Assembly: GCA_900555215.1 (NCBI GenBank)
Contig: USKR01000022.1
Coordinates: 1 to 10,375, forward strand
Source of the DNA: an uncultured Ruminococcus sp.
Lineage (GTDB): Bacteria > Bacillota > Clostridia > Lachnospirales > Lachnospiraceae
Direction of reading: 5' to 3'
DNA: 10,375 nucleotides
Position 1 is the stretch's first letter. Each line of letters starts with the position of its first letter. Positions 1 to 6,394 of the stretch are shown here, piece by piece. The notes under the pieces were generated by a model that saw nothing but the letters and a program-made list of their open reading frames with translations, did not search any database and was not told the origin of the DNA. Position numbers and translations under genes: made by a program.

Positions 1-460
1 TCGAGGCCGAGCGTGGTGACGTACGGCTTGTTCTCGTCCTTGCGCAAATCCAGCATGACGAAGTATCCAGCGGGAGCTGTTTCTTATTATTCTCAAAGCG
101 CACCCTTGTAATGCCGAGCTGTCTCGACAGCTTCTGAAGCGTACAGACTCCGTTCTTTGCGCAGGTCGTACAGTCACGGCAGTGCGCCGCCAGCAGAAGC
201 TCGATGATCATCTTCCTGTGATGCTGAAGTCTCGGTGTATTCGTATAGATCACCATTCCGTCCCTCGGCACTTCCGAGCAGGATGCAAAAATCTTACCTC
301 TGTCGTCTTCCACTACGCACATACGGCACGCCCCGTATGTAGACAGCTCAGAATGATAGCAGAATGTAGGCAGGTCGATGCCGGATTTGCGGATCACGGA
401 AAGCACGTTTCTCTCGTTAGTAAATGTCACTCTTCTGTTGTTTATTGTCATATAACTCAT
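1..460 (-). CDS. hydA: [FeFe] hydrogenase large subunit HydA, N-terminal fragment (truncated at contig end)
   Basis: This is the N-terminus of the iron-sulfur-rich catalytic subunit of an NAD(P)-linked [FeFe] hydrogenase. About 135 residues are convincing. A plant-type [2Fe-2S] domain has Cys34, Cys45, Cys48 and Cys61 (CX10CX2CX12C). A His-Cys3 [4Fe-4S] domain has His93, Cys97, Cys100 and Cys106 (HX3CX2CX5C). The start at 460 follows an AGGAGGAG site at 467-474 and lies 12 bases after the HydB stop, so the two genes are co-transcribed. The same N-terminal fold occurs in NuoG and in some formate dehydrogenases. The H-cluster domain that would decide is absent, so HydA is inferred from the hydC-hydB context. 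The frame stays open to position 2, but after residue 135 (near position 56) the protein stops resembling the family: the expected ferredoxin-type Cys cluster is missing and the residues look like an off-frame translation. The true gene is therefore cut near 56-75. Confidence 0.8.
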   Translation of the reverse strand, partial: MSYMTINNRRVTFTNERNVLSVIRKSGIDLPTFCYHSELSTYGACRMCVVEDDRGKIFASCSEVPRDGMVIYTNTPRLQHHRKMIIELLLAAHCRDCTTCAKNGVCTLQKLSRQLGITRVRFENNKKQLPLDTSSCWICARTRTSRTSPRSAS

Positions 461-466
461 GCTCGT

Positions 467-474
467 CTCCTCCT
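467..474 (-). promoter_or_regulatory. Ribosome binding site of hydA
   Basis: AGGAGGAG lies 6 bases before the ATG at 460. It overlaps the TAG stop of the upstream hydB gene (473-475), which suggests translational coupling. Confidence 0.8.
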
Positions 475-2359
475 ACCATTCCACATGTATCGCGCCAAAC
501 GCGCAGGAGCTCTCGCAGGCTCCGCACTTAATACATCTCTTCGGGTCGATTTCAAACGGTTCTTTGATCTTGCCGCTGATCGCGTCCGCCGGGCAGTTTC
601 TTGCACACTTGGAGCATCCCTTACACCGCTCAGGGCTGATCACATACCGCTTCAGAGCCGAACATGTGTGAGACTCGCATCTCTTATCCACCACATGCGC
701 AACATACTCGTCGCGGAAGAGTTTCAGCGTACTCATGACCGGCAGGGCAGCACTCTTACCGAGTCCGCACAGCGCGGTCTCCGTGATCGTCCTCGCCAGA
801 TCCTCCAGAAGATCCAGGTCTTCCATTTCCCCGTTTCCTGCCACGATGCGCTCCAGGATCTCCAGCATCCTCTTTGTCCCCTCGCGGCAGGGCACGCACT
901 TCCCGCAGCTCTCATTCTGGGTAAAGTTCATAAAGAACCTTGCCACTTCGACCATACACGTATTATTATCCATGACGACAAGACCGCCGGAGCCGATCAT
1001 CGCCCCCATTTTTTTCAGGGAATCAAAATCCAGGCTCACATTCAGATGCTCGTCTGTGAGACATCCGCCGGAAGGACCTCCGATCTGTACTGCCTTGAAT
1101 GCGGCGTCGCCTTTGATGCCGCCTCCGATATCAAAGATAACTTCTTTCAGCGTAGTTCCCATCGGCACTTCGATAAGCCCTGTATGCTTCACGCTTCCAG
1201 TCAGCGCAAACGCTTTCGTGCCGGGACTGTTTTCCGGTCCGATGCTCTTGAACCAGTCCGCGCCTTCCATAATGATCATCGGCACGTTAGCAAACGTCTC
1301 TACATTATTCAATACGGTCGGTTTCCCGAACAATCCCTGCTCCACTGTCCTTGGCGGTTTTACTCTGGGCATTCCCCTGTTTCCTTCTATGGACGCCGTC
1401 AGAGCGCTTCCCTCGCCACAGACGAATGCCCCGGCTCCACGGTTAATATGCAGCCGGAATGAAAAATCTGTTCCAAGAATATTGTCTCCGAGCAGACCGC
1501 ATTCCTCCGCCTGGGAGATCGCCAGCTTCAGGCGGCTGACCGCCAGCGGATATTCCGCGCGCACATAAATATAGCCTTCCTTCGCGCCTACCGCGTACGC
1601 TGCGATCATCATGCCTTCGATCATCTTGTGGGGATCGCCTTCCATAATGCTGCGGTCCATGAATGCTCCCGGGTCACCCTCGTCTCCGTTACAGACTACA
1701 AACCGTTCCTTTTCCTGCTGTCTCGCCACCTGCGACCATTTGTATCCCGTCGGGAACCCGCCGCCCCCTCGTCCGCGCAGGTTAGAGTCTGACACCTCTT
1801 TGATCACATCTTCAGGCTTCATCTCGAACAACGCTTTTTCCAACGCTTTGTACCCGCCTGTGGATATGTATTCCTGAATATGCTCTGCATCGATATGTCC
1901 GCAGTTCCTAAGCACGTTTCTGGTCTGTTTTTTATAGAATGGGATCTCTTCCTGTTTCCGGTACTCGATACCGTCCTGCTTAAAGAGAAGATGCCGGATC
2001 ACATCCCCCTTCTCGATCGTCCTGTGGAAGATCTCATCACAGTCCTCGGGTTTTACCTTTGTGTAGAGGATACCCTGGGGTTCGATCCTCATAAGCGGTC
2101 CCATCTCACAGAATCCGTGGCACCCGCTTTTCTTTACTCCGATCTCACCGTCGCCATGGGCAATCTCCGGACCGAAATGCACTTCCACATCCGGATGCTC
2201 CTTCACCAGCTCGCACATCCTCTCATAGATCTGACCCGATCCGCCCGCCAGGCATCCTGTGCCGGCGCAGATCAGGATCCTGCATCTGCTGTTCTCGATC
2301 TGTGCTTTTGAAGTCTCCCGCACCTGTTCGAGAGCTTCTCTGTTCACTATTCTGTCCAT
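473..2359 (-). CDS. hydB: NAD(P)H-binding flavoprotein subunit of [FeFe] hydrogenase (HydB/HndC, NuoF-like)
   Basis: This 628-residue protein is the diaphorase subunit that exchanges electrons between NAD(P)H and the hydrogenase through FMN and Fe-S clusters in the cytoplasm. Domains in order: a thioredoxin-like [2Fe-2S] domain with Cys31, Cys36, Cys80 and Cys84; the NuoF core with the Gly-rich FMN/NADH motif near 195-206 and the CNGDEGDPGAF signature at 223-233; a [4Fe-4S] site with Cys485, Cys488, Cys491 and Cys531; and a C-terminal two-cluster ferredoxin domain with Cys579/582/585/589 and Cys609/612/615/619. An extra CX4C (561, 566) precedes the ferredoxin domain. The N- and C-terminal extensions separate it from complex I NuoF and match HydB of electron-bifurcating hydrogenases, which are of similar length. 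The start is supported by GAGGAG about 10 bases upstream, inside the end of hydC; the intergenic gap is only 5 bases. Preference for NAD or NADP cannot be read from the sequence. Confidence 0.93.
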   Translation of the reverse strand: MDRIVNREALEQVRETSKAQIENSRCRILICAGTGCLAGGSGQIYERMCELVKEHPDVEVHFGPEIAHGDGEIGVKKSGCHGFCEMGPLMRIEPQGILYTKVKPEDCDEIFHRTIEKGDVIRHLLFKQDGIEYRKQEEIPFYKKQTRNVLRNCGHIDAEHIQEYISTGGYKALEKALFEMKPEDVIKEVSDSNLRGRGGGGFPTGYKWSQVARQQEKERFVVCNGDEGDPGAFMDRSIMEGDPHKMIEGMMIAAYAVGAKEGYIYVRAEYPLAVSRLKLAISQAEECGLLGDNILGTDFSFRLHINRGAGAFVCGEGSALTASIEGNRGMPRVKPPRTVEQGLFGKPTVLNNVETFANVPMIIMEGADWFKSIGPENSPGTKAFALTGSVKHTGLIEVPMGTTLKEVIFDIGGGIKGDAAFKAVQIGGPSGGCLTDEHLNVSLDFDSLKKMGAMIGSGGLVVMDNNTCMVEVARFFMNFTQNESCGKCVPCREGTKRMLEILERIVAGNGEMEDLDLLEDLARTITETALCGLGKSAALPVMSTLKLFRDEYVAHVVDKRCESHTCSALKRYVISPERCKGCSKCARNCPADAISGKIKEPFEIDPKRCIKCGACESSCAFGAIHVEW

Positions 2360-2364
2360 ACGCT

Positions 2365-2838
2365 CTAAACTCCTCTCAACTCTCGAATCAAATCCGCCGC
2401 TGCATCCGGCGTCATAGCCGGGTACACTTTATCGTTCACTGTCATAACCGGGGCAAGTCCGCACGCCCCGAGGCAGGAAACCGTCTCAAGGGTAAACATC
2501 ATATCATCCGTGGTCGCCTTGTCCGGAGACAGTCCCAGCTCACTGTACAGACGCTCAAGGATCGGGATGGATTTACGCACATGACAGGCAGTGCCGTCAC
2601 ACACTTTGATCACGAACCTTCCCTTCGGCTCGAAGGAAAAATTCTCATAAAACGTTGCTACGCTGTATGCCTTTGCTTCCGTAATGCCAAGCTTCCCAGC
2701 CACATAATTGAGAAGCTCCGGCGGAAGGTAGCGGTATTCCGTCTGGATGTCCTGGATGATAGGGATCAGTGAAGCCTGGTCTGAGCCGTGCTCCGCGATG
2801 ATCTCATCCGTCTTGTCATAGTAGCTCTGATCTAACAT
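2365..2838 (-). CDS. hydC: [2Fe-2S] thioredoxin-like subunit of NAD(P)-linked hydrogenase (HydC/HndA, NuoE-like)
   Basis: This is the small electron-transfer subunit (157 residues) that pairs with HydB, homologous to the 24-kDa NuoE subunit of complex I. An N-terminal helical part is followed by a thioredoxin-like fold that binds one [2Fe-2S] cluster through Cys80, Cys85, Cys122 and Cys126 (CX4C and CX3C). The motif YSVATFYENFSFEPKG before the first Cys pair is typical of the family. I chose the ATG at 2838 because a strong AGGAGGT site (2844-2850) sits 5-6 bases upstream. An in-frame ATG at 2859 would place that site inside the coding region, so the longer 164-residue version is unlikely. 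It is the first gene of the hydC-hydB-hydA operon, with promoter and possible Rex operator upstream. The order and the lack of an HndB-like gene between fit trimeric HydABC enzymes. Confidence 0.93.
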   Translation of the reverse strand: MLDQSYYDKTDEIIAEHGSDQASLIPIIQDIQTEYRYLPPELLNYVAGKLGITEAKAYSVATFYENFSFEPKGRFVIKVCDGTACHVRKSIPILERLYSELGLSPDKATTDDMMFTLETVSCLGACGLAPVMTVNDKVYPAMTPDAAADLIRELRGV

Positions 2839-2843
2839 GGGAT

Positions 2844-2850
2844 ACCTCCT
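2844..2850 (-). promoter_or_regulatory. Ribosome binding site deciding the hydC start
   Basis: AGGAGGT lies 5 bases before the ATG at 2838 and downstream of the alternative in-frame ATG at 2859. This sets the shorter start as the real one. Confidence 0.85.
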
Positions 2851-2869
2851 TTGATCCATTTGTATAATA

Positions 2870-2887
2870 TCGATAAAAAATTATCAA
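2870..2887 (-). promoter_or_regulatory. Candidate Rex operator in the hydC leader
   Basis: On the minus strand this reads TTGATAATTTTTTATCGA, an 18-base imperfect palindrome. Its 7-4-7 layout equals that of the known Rex consensus TTGTTAA-N4-TTAACAA, and 11 of the 14 half-site bases match. It would lie just downstream of the start of transcription predicted from the -10 box at 2897-2902, a position suited to repression. Rex senses the NADH/NAD+ ratio and commonly controls fermentative and hydrogenase genes in Clostridia. The AT-rich setting means chance similarity is possible. Confidence 0.45.
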
Positions 2888-2896
2888 TCATTTTTT

Positions 2897-2925
2897 ATTA
2901 TATGGCAGTTTTGACGGATGGGCAA
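2897..2925 (-). promoter_or_regulatory. Sigma-A-type promoter of the hydCBA operon
   Basis: The minus strand carries TTGCCC (2925-2920), a 17-base spacer and a perfect TATAAT (2902-2897). Transcription should begin near 2890, about 50 bases before the hydC start codon. The -10 match and the ideal spacing make this the best promoter in the window. Confidence 0.75.
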
Positions 2926-2933
2926 TAGAAAAA

Positions 2934-2993
2934 GGGTGATGTTCTGACTTTAATACACAAACAGAACCGCCATCACACCCCTCTGTGTTTGTG
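2934..2993. other. Overlapping inverted repeats between hydC and the lysozyme gene
   Basis: Two imperfect stems share bases. In the first, GGGTGAT-GTTCTG (2934-2946) pairs with CAGAAC-CGCC-ATCACACCC (2962-2980), with bulges. In the second, CACAAACAGA (2956-2965) pairs with TCTGTGTTTGTG (2982-2993), with a two-base bulge. They cannot form together. The element lies upstream of the hydC promoter on one side and of the lysozyme promoter on the other. No poly-T tract follows on either strand, so it is not a terminator. Its role is unknown. Confidence 0.4.
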
Positions 2994-3024
2994 CATATAT
3001 TAAACCAAACCCGGCAGCTCTTTT

Positions 3025-3052
3025 TTGACGCCTTCCGGGACACATTTATATT
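3025..3052 (+). promoter_or_regulatory. Possible promoter of the GH25 lysozyme gene
   Basis: TTGACG (3025-3030) and TATATT (3047-3052) are separated by 16 bases. Each box is close to consensus, but the start of transcription would fall near 3059, leaving a leader of only about 12 bases and cutting into the weak GAAAGG site at 3056-3061. The true promoter could lie elsewhere in 2926-3060. Confidence 0.35.
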
Positions 3053-3071
3053 ATAGAAAGGTCTGATCCCT

Positions 3072-4052
3072 ATGAGTATAAAAGGACTTGATGTCAGTGA
3101 ATTTCAAGGTACCGTTGACTGGGAGCGGGTCAAAGCCGCGGGATACCAGTTCGCCATGCTCCGGGCAGGATATGGCTTCGGCACCGTAGATAAACAGTTT
3201 CACAGAAATGCATCTGAATGCAACCGCATTGGTCTCCCCATCGGCGTTTACTGGTTCTGCTACGCAGTCAGCCCGCAGACAGCCGCGCAGGAGGCTGACG
3301 GCTGCCTGAGTACTATATCCGGATACCGACTCGATTATCCGGTCTGCTATGATATCGAGCAGGCATCGGTCGCCTATGCGGCAGGTGAAGGCGTGACCAT
3401 AAACGCCTCCCTCGCAAAGCAGATCGTGACAAGTTTCTGTAACCGGTTAGAAGAAAACGGCTATTATGCAATGTTCTATACCAACCGCAATTTCCTCGAT
3501 ACCTATCTGGGCAGTTCACTCCCCCAGCGTTATGCTTTCTGGTACGCCCGCTACGCCGACAGTTTCGACGGGACGAACTGCGGCATCTGGCAGTACACAA
3601 GCCAGGGCAGCATCCCCGGCATATCGGGGGATGTGGATCTGGATATCGGGTACGTGGATTACCCTGCCGCGATAAAAGCCGCAGGCCTTAATCACCTGAC
3701 AGGCGGTTCGCCCGCGCCTGCGCCGTCCCCGTCTCCTGATTACATCACCTATGTGATCCAGCCCGGAGACACCTTGAGCGGTATTGCCCAGCGTTACGGT
3801 ACAACGGTAAGCGCCCTCTCCGTTCTGAACGGTATCTCCAATCCTGATCTTATCTATGCAGGGAACACGATCCGCGTCCCGGAAACCGGAGGATCCGCCG
3901 GCTCCGGAGCACAGTATTACACCATCCGCCCCGGGGACACCCTGAGCGGTATCGCCGTAAAATTCGGCACGACAGTCAGCGCTCTGTCTGCATTAAACGG
4001 TATCTCCAACCCGGATCTCATCTATGCGGGAAATACGATCCGAGTAAGGTAA
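3072..4052 (+). CDS. GH25 lysozyme (N-acetylmuramidase) with two C-terminal LysM repeats
   Basis: This 326-residue enzyme should cut the N-acetylmuramic acid to N-acetylglucosamine bond of peptidoglycan. Residues 1-205 are a GH25 domain: the opening GLDVSEFQG has Asp7, CYDIEQ holds the catalytic Asp94 and Glu96, and a DVDLD stretch (187-191) closes the active site as in the family. A Pro/Ser linker (about 213-222) leads to two LysM wall-binding repeats at 226-269 and 282-325, each with the PGDTLSGIA core. There is no signal peptide or membrane segment, so export would need a holin, lysis or an unknown route, as for phage endolysins. No phage gene lies nearby. The start has a weak GAAAGG site 10 bases upstream. 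The gene is monocistronic, with a strong terminator at 4103-4154. It could be a prophage remnant or a resident autolysin. Confidence 0.92.
   Translation: MSIKGLDVSEFQGTVDWERVKAAGYQFAMLRAGYGFGTVDKQFHRNASECNRIGLPIGVYWFCYAVSPQTAAQEADGCLSTISGYRLDYPVCYDIEQASVAYAAGEGVTINASLAKQIVTSFCNRLEENGYYAMFYTNRNFLDTYLGSSLPQRYAFWYARYADSFDGTNCGIWQYTSQGSIPGISGDVDLDIGYVDYPAAIKAAGLNHLTGGSPAPAPSPSPDYITYVIQPGDTLSGIAQRYGTTVSALSVLNGISNPDLIYAGNTIRVPETGGSAGSGAQYYTIRPGDTLSGIAVKFGTTVSALSALNGISNPDLIYAGNTIRVR
3747..4046 (+). repeat. Tandem LysM repeat pair within the lysozyme gene
   Basis: Repeat 1 (3747-3878) and repeat 2 (3915-4046) encode nearly identical 44-residue LysM modules sharing PGDTLSGIA and ALNGISNPDLIYAGNTIRV-type cores. 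At DNA level many third positions differ (for example in the NPDLIYAGNTIR part), so the copies are kept alike by selection on protein rather than being a fresh duplication. Confidence 0.85.
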
Positions 4053-4102
4053 ATATACTATATACTATATCTCTTCAAGTTCAAAATCAGCAGCCTGCCG
4101 TC

Positions 4103-4154
4103 CGGGGATACTGCAGATCCTAATCAACCTGGATCTGCGGTATTCCCGCTTTTT
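4103..4154 (+). terminator. Rho-independent terminator after the lysozyme gene
   Basis: An 18-base stem (4103-4120 with 4131-4148) has only two G-U pairs, a 10-base loop and is followed by TTTTT at 4150-4154. It lies 50 bases after the lysozyme stop and separates that gene from the oxidoreductase unit. Confidence 0.9.
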
Positions 4155-4202
4155 CCTCATAATATTGCACCTGCCGGCACTGATACAGCAAGCGTAGAAA
4201 CC

Positions 4203-4240
4203 TTGTATTTTCAACTGTACAGTGATAAAATTTTAATCAG
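4203..4240 (+). promoter_or_regulatory. Candidate promoter with overlapping palindromes before the oxidoreductase gene
   Basis: TTGTAT (4203-4208), a 17-base spacer and TAAAAT (4226-4231) form a plausible promoter with a weak -35 box. The spacer contains the perfect palindrome ACTGTACAGT (4214-4223). Directly next to it TGAT-AAAATTTTA-ATCA (4223-4239) is a second inverted repeat covering the -10 box. A weak -35 box with operators is what an activator-dependent promoter would show. The AraC-family gene downstream is a natural candidate regulator, but that is inference. Confidence 0.45.
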
Positions 4241-4264
4241 TTTATAACATGTCAGCTTTCCGCA

Positions 4265-4270
4265 AGGAGG
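4265..4270 (+). promoter_or_regulatory. Ribosome binding site deciding the oxidoreductase start
   Basis: AGGAGG lies 6 bases before the ATG at 4277 and 3 bases before the ATG at 4274. The ATG at 4249, in the other frame, has no such site. This shows that translation starts in the 4277 frame, which is not the frame that is open over the rest of the gene. Confidence 0.8.
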
Positions 4271-4276
4271 TACATG

Positions 4277-5373
4277 ATGTCAAAAGTCCGTTATGCTGTC
4301 GTCGGCTCCGGCTGGCGCTCACTATTTTACATACGCATCGCAAAGGCGCTGCCCGAAACATTCGAGCTTACTGCGCTGCTCTGCCGGAAAGCCTTCCGGT
4401 CTACACCTCTGCGGATGCCTTATTCCATGCCGTGGATGATGAAAACCTCGGGCTGGACGCGGTCATTATCGCTACCCCGCACAGGCTCCACGAAGAGCAG
4501 AGTATCTCTGCCATGAAGCGCGGACTGCATGTCCTTTGCGACAAACCGGCCGGGATATACAGCCGCCAGGCACGCCTCATGGAAGAAGCCAGACCGGAGG
4601 ATCTTGTCTGCGCCTACATTTTTCATCAGCGCACTTATCCTTCGTACCAGCATATCCGCCGGATCATACAAAGCGGCGAACTGGGCGGTTTAAAAAGGAT
4701 GAACTGGACTGTGACAGACTGGTACCGTTCCAATGCTTATTATCAGAGTTCTTCCTGGCGAGGCACATGGAAGCTGGACGGAGGTGGAACACTTCTCAAT
4801 CAATGCCCCCACAATCTGGACCTGCTCCAGTGGATCTGCGGCATGCCTGCCCGCACACGTGCATTCTGCCACAACGGCAAATACCACCCTATCGAGGTAG
4901 AGGACGAGGTAACGGCTTATCTGGAATGGGATAACGGCGCCACAGGCGTCTTCACCGCCTCCACGGGAGAAGCGCCGGGTGTGAACCGCCTGGAGATTGC
5001 CATGGATGACGGGCTTATCATCTGCCAGCCGGACGGAGTGCGCATCTGCCGCCTGGACCGTCCGGAAAAGGAATACCGCTTAACGCTTGGAGATAATTTT
5101 GAAATGCCGGCCGGAACATGGGAAGGATTTCCTATGGAAACAGAACCTGATGCTTATCAGAAAATTTTACAGAACTTTGCCGCCGCCATAAACTCAGGGA
5201 ATCGCGAAGGACTTACCGCCCCGTGGGAGGAGGCAAGAAAAAGCCTCCTGATATCAAACGCGATTTATCTTTCATCCTGGAAAGGCGAGACAATAGGTAT
5301 CCCTGTTCCCGGATCCGATGAAGAGCTGGAATTTGAAAAGGATTTTGAAAACCACTGGAATTTAGAGATATAA
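4277..5373 (+). pseudogene. Gfo/Idh/MocA-family sugar oxidoreductase, frameshifted near its N-terminus
   Basis: The family uses NAD(P) to oxidise or reduce sugars and cyclitols. Translation from 4277 gives a Rossmann start (RYAVVGSGWRS, then FELTALLCRKA) up to about 4393. From about 4393 the matching protein continues in another frame with LPVYTSADALF, then DAVIIATPHRLHEEQS, the cofactor-site CDKPAG (Lys codon 4543-4545), and the GGGTLLNQCPHNLDLLQW signature (4780 on; His codon 4810-4812), to the stop at 5371. Homologues normally have roughly 9-11 more residues between the second Rossmann strand and PVYT, so a deletion of 3n+1 bases, probably about 28-34, fits better than a one-base error. 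A continuous frame from an ATG at 4249 exists, but its first ~50 residues are unlike the family and it lacks a ribosome binding site. The substrate is unknown. An assembly error cannot be excluded. Confidence 0.85.
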
Positions 5374-5393
5374 GTATAAGCAATAACAATCAT

Positions 5394-5413
5394 GCGGAAT
5401 TTTTTCTGCTTTT
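5394..5413 (+). terminator. Weak hairpin with T-run between oxidoreductase and araC-type gene
   Basis: GCGGAA (5394-5399) can pair with TTCTGC (5404-5409) across a TTTT loop, with one G-U pair, followed by TTTT (5410-5413). It is short and may give partial termination at most. The 68-base gap here otherwise holds only a purine-rich ribosome binding region near 5426-5435. Confidence 0.3.
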
Positions 5414-5441
5414 AGTACCTTTAAAAAGAGAGAAAGCCATT

Positions 5442-6293
5442 ATGAATTTGTTCTATCAGCCCAATATCCAGTTTGTAATAGAAAATGTATCTTTTTTCAT
5501 ATCCAATATCGCATGTGAACAATTTCTCGTCCCGGTCCCAAAACATGCGCACGGAAACGAAAGCTATGAACTCCACTATATTTCTTCCGACTATGGGAGC
5601 GCCAGGATTAACGGCAGCGTCTATAAACTGGTACCTGATATGCTCTATATTACCGGACCTCATATCGAGCATGAACAGGTACCTTATATCGGCAACCCAA
5701 TGACTGAGTATTCAGTGTTTTTTAATATTTATAAAGACACTTCTTCCCCATCCTGTCTGGATCAGTTTATTAATACGCCTTTCTGGATCGGAGAAAACGC
5801 TTCTGATCTCCATACGCTCCTGAAAGTGATCTTCAAGGAGCTCAAGCATAAACGGGTGGGATATCTTACCGAAGTATCCGCGCTTTTACAACAGGCTGTA
5901 ATTTTCCTTGTACGCAACTATCAGACTCCCCGTCCCGGCACTTTATCCGGCACACATTCCGAAAACCTGTACGAAAGCCGAGGCTTTCTTACAGACAAGG
6001 CTTTTTTGTACGAATACCGGGATATTACACTGGCAGGTCTGTCTATGCACCTTGGTCTTAGCGACCGACAGACCGAACGGTTCCTGAAGGACTATTACGG
6101 CAAAACGTTCGCGCAAAAACGGACCGATGCAAGAATGTCCGCAGCATGTGTCATGCTGAAAAAAGCAGGTTCTGATCTCGGTGTAATCGCAGAAAATACG
6201 GGTTATACATCTGTTGATTCTTTTATAAATGCCTTTAAAAAATACTACAATATGACTCCGAAAAAATATCTGCAGCTTCATTCTGAAGATTAA
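5442..6293 (+). CDS. AraC-family transcriptional regulator with N-terminal cupin-like sensor
   Basis: This 283-residue regulator has an N-terminal ligand-sensing part of the AraC arabinose-binding/cupin type (about 25-95, with His35/His37, Tyr42-Glu43-Leu-His and the PHIEHEQ turn at 73-79). A helical linker follows, then a C-terminal double helix-turn-helix DNA-binding domain (about 183-280). The first helix-turn-helix is near TLAGLSMHLGLSDRQTERFL (196-215). The second carries the family signature region GYTSVDSFINAFKKYYNMTPKKYL (254-277). Such proteins usually activate sugar-use genes on binding a sugar. It follows the oxidoreductase on the same strand by 68 bases and faces the GH95 gene, so it may control either or both; palindromes at 4214-4239 are candidate sites. 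The ATG at 5442 is chosen for its fit to the sensor domain, with a weak GAGAGAAAG site upstream. The ligand is unknown. Confidence 0.9.
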   Translation: MNLFYQPNIQFVIENVSFFISNIACEQFLVPVPKHAHGNESYELHYISSDYGSARINGSVYKLVPDMLYITGPHIEHEQVPYIGNPMTEYSVFFNIYKDTSSPSCLDQFINTPFWIGENASDLHTLLKVIFKELKHKRVGYLTEVSALLQQAVIFLVRNYQTPRPGTLSGTHSENLYESRGFLTDKAFLYEYRDITLAGLSMHLGLSDRQTERFLKDYYGKTFAQKRTDARMSAACVMLKKAGSDLGVIAENTGYTSVDSFINAFKKYYNMTPKKYLQLHSED

Positions 6294-6309
6294 CAGCAGA
6301 TTAGAAGCA

Positions 6310-6351
6310 AGCAGCGGCGTGGATTCCGAAAAATCCACACCGTTGCTTTTT
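6310..6351 (+). terminator. Rho-independent terminator after the AraC-family gene
   Basis: A 16-base stem (6310-6325 with 6332-6347) has one C-A mismatch and one G-U pair, a 6-base loop, and TTTTT at 6347-6351. It lies between convergent genes. On the minus strand no T-run follows the stem, so it acts mainly for the plus-strand gene; the GH95 gene has no other clear terminator in its 3' flank here. Confidence 0.85.
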
Positions 6352-6394
6352 CTCATTCCCTCGGTCTGCTATTTTATCATTTCATGACCGCTCT

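Noticed and set aside
182..1462. Long open frame on the plus strand opposite hydB (426 codons)
   Set aside because: It lies antisense to a fully supported NuoF-type gene, has no family-like motif and its length follows from the GC-rich third positions of hydB.
735..1568. Second plus-strand open frame opposite hydB (277 codons)
   Set aside because: Same antisense shadow effect; no ribosome binding site and low-complexity Ser/Pro-rich translation.
2911..2939. TTGACG at 2911-2916 as a -35 box for a plus-strand transcript
   Set aside because: No -10-like sequence occurs at 16-18 bases spacing.
4055..4072. Short ATACTAT tandem repeat after the lysozyme stop
   Set aside because: Only about two and a half units in AT-rich spacer; no sign of function.
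4249..4390. Upstream start at 4249 giving one continuous oxidoreductase frame
   Set aside because: No ribosome binding site; the first ~50 residues do not resemble the family, whereas the Rossmann start with AGGAGG is in the other frame.
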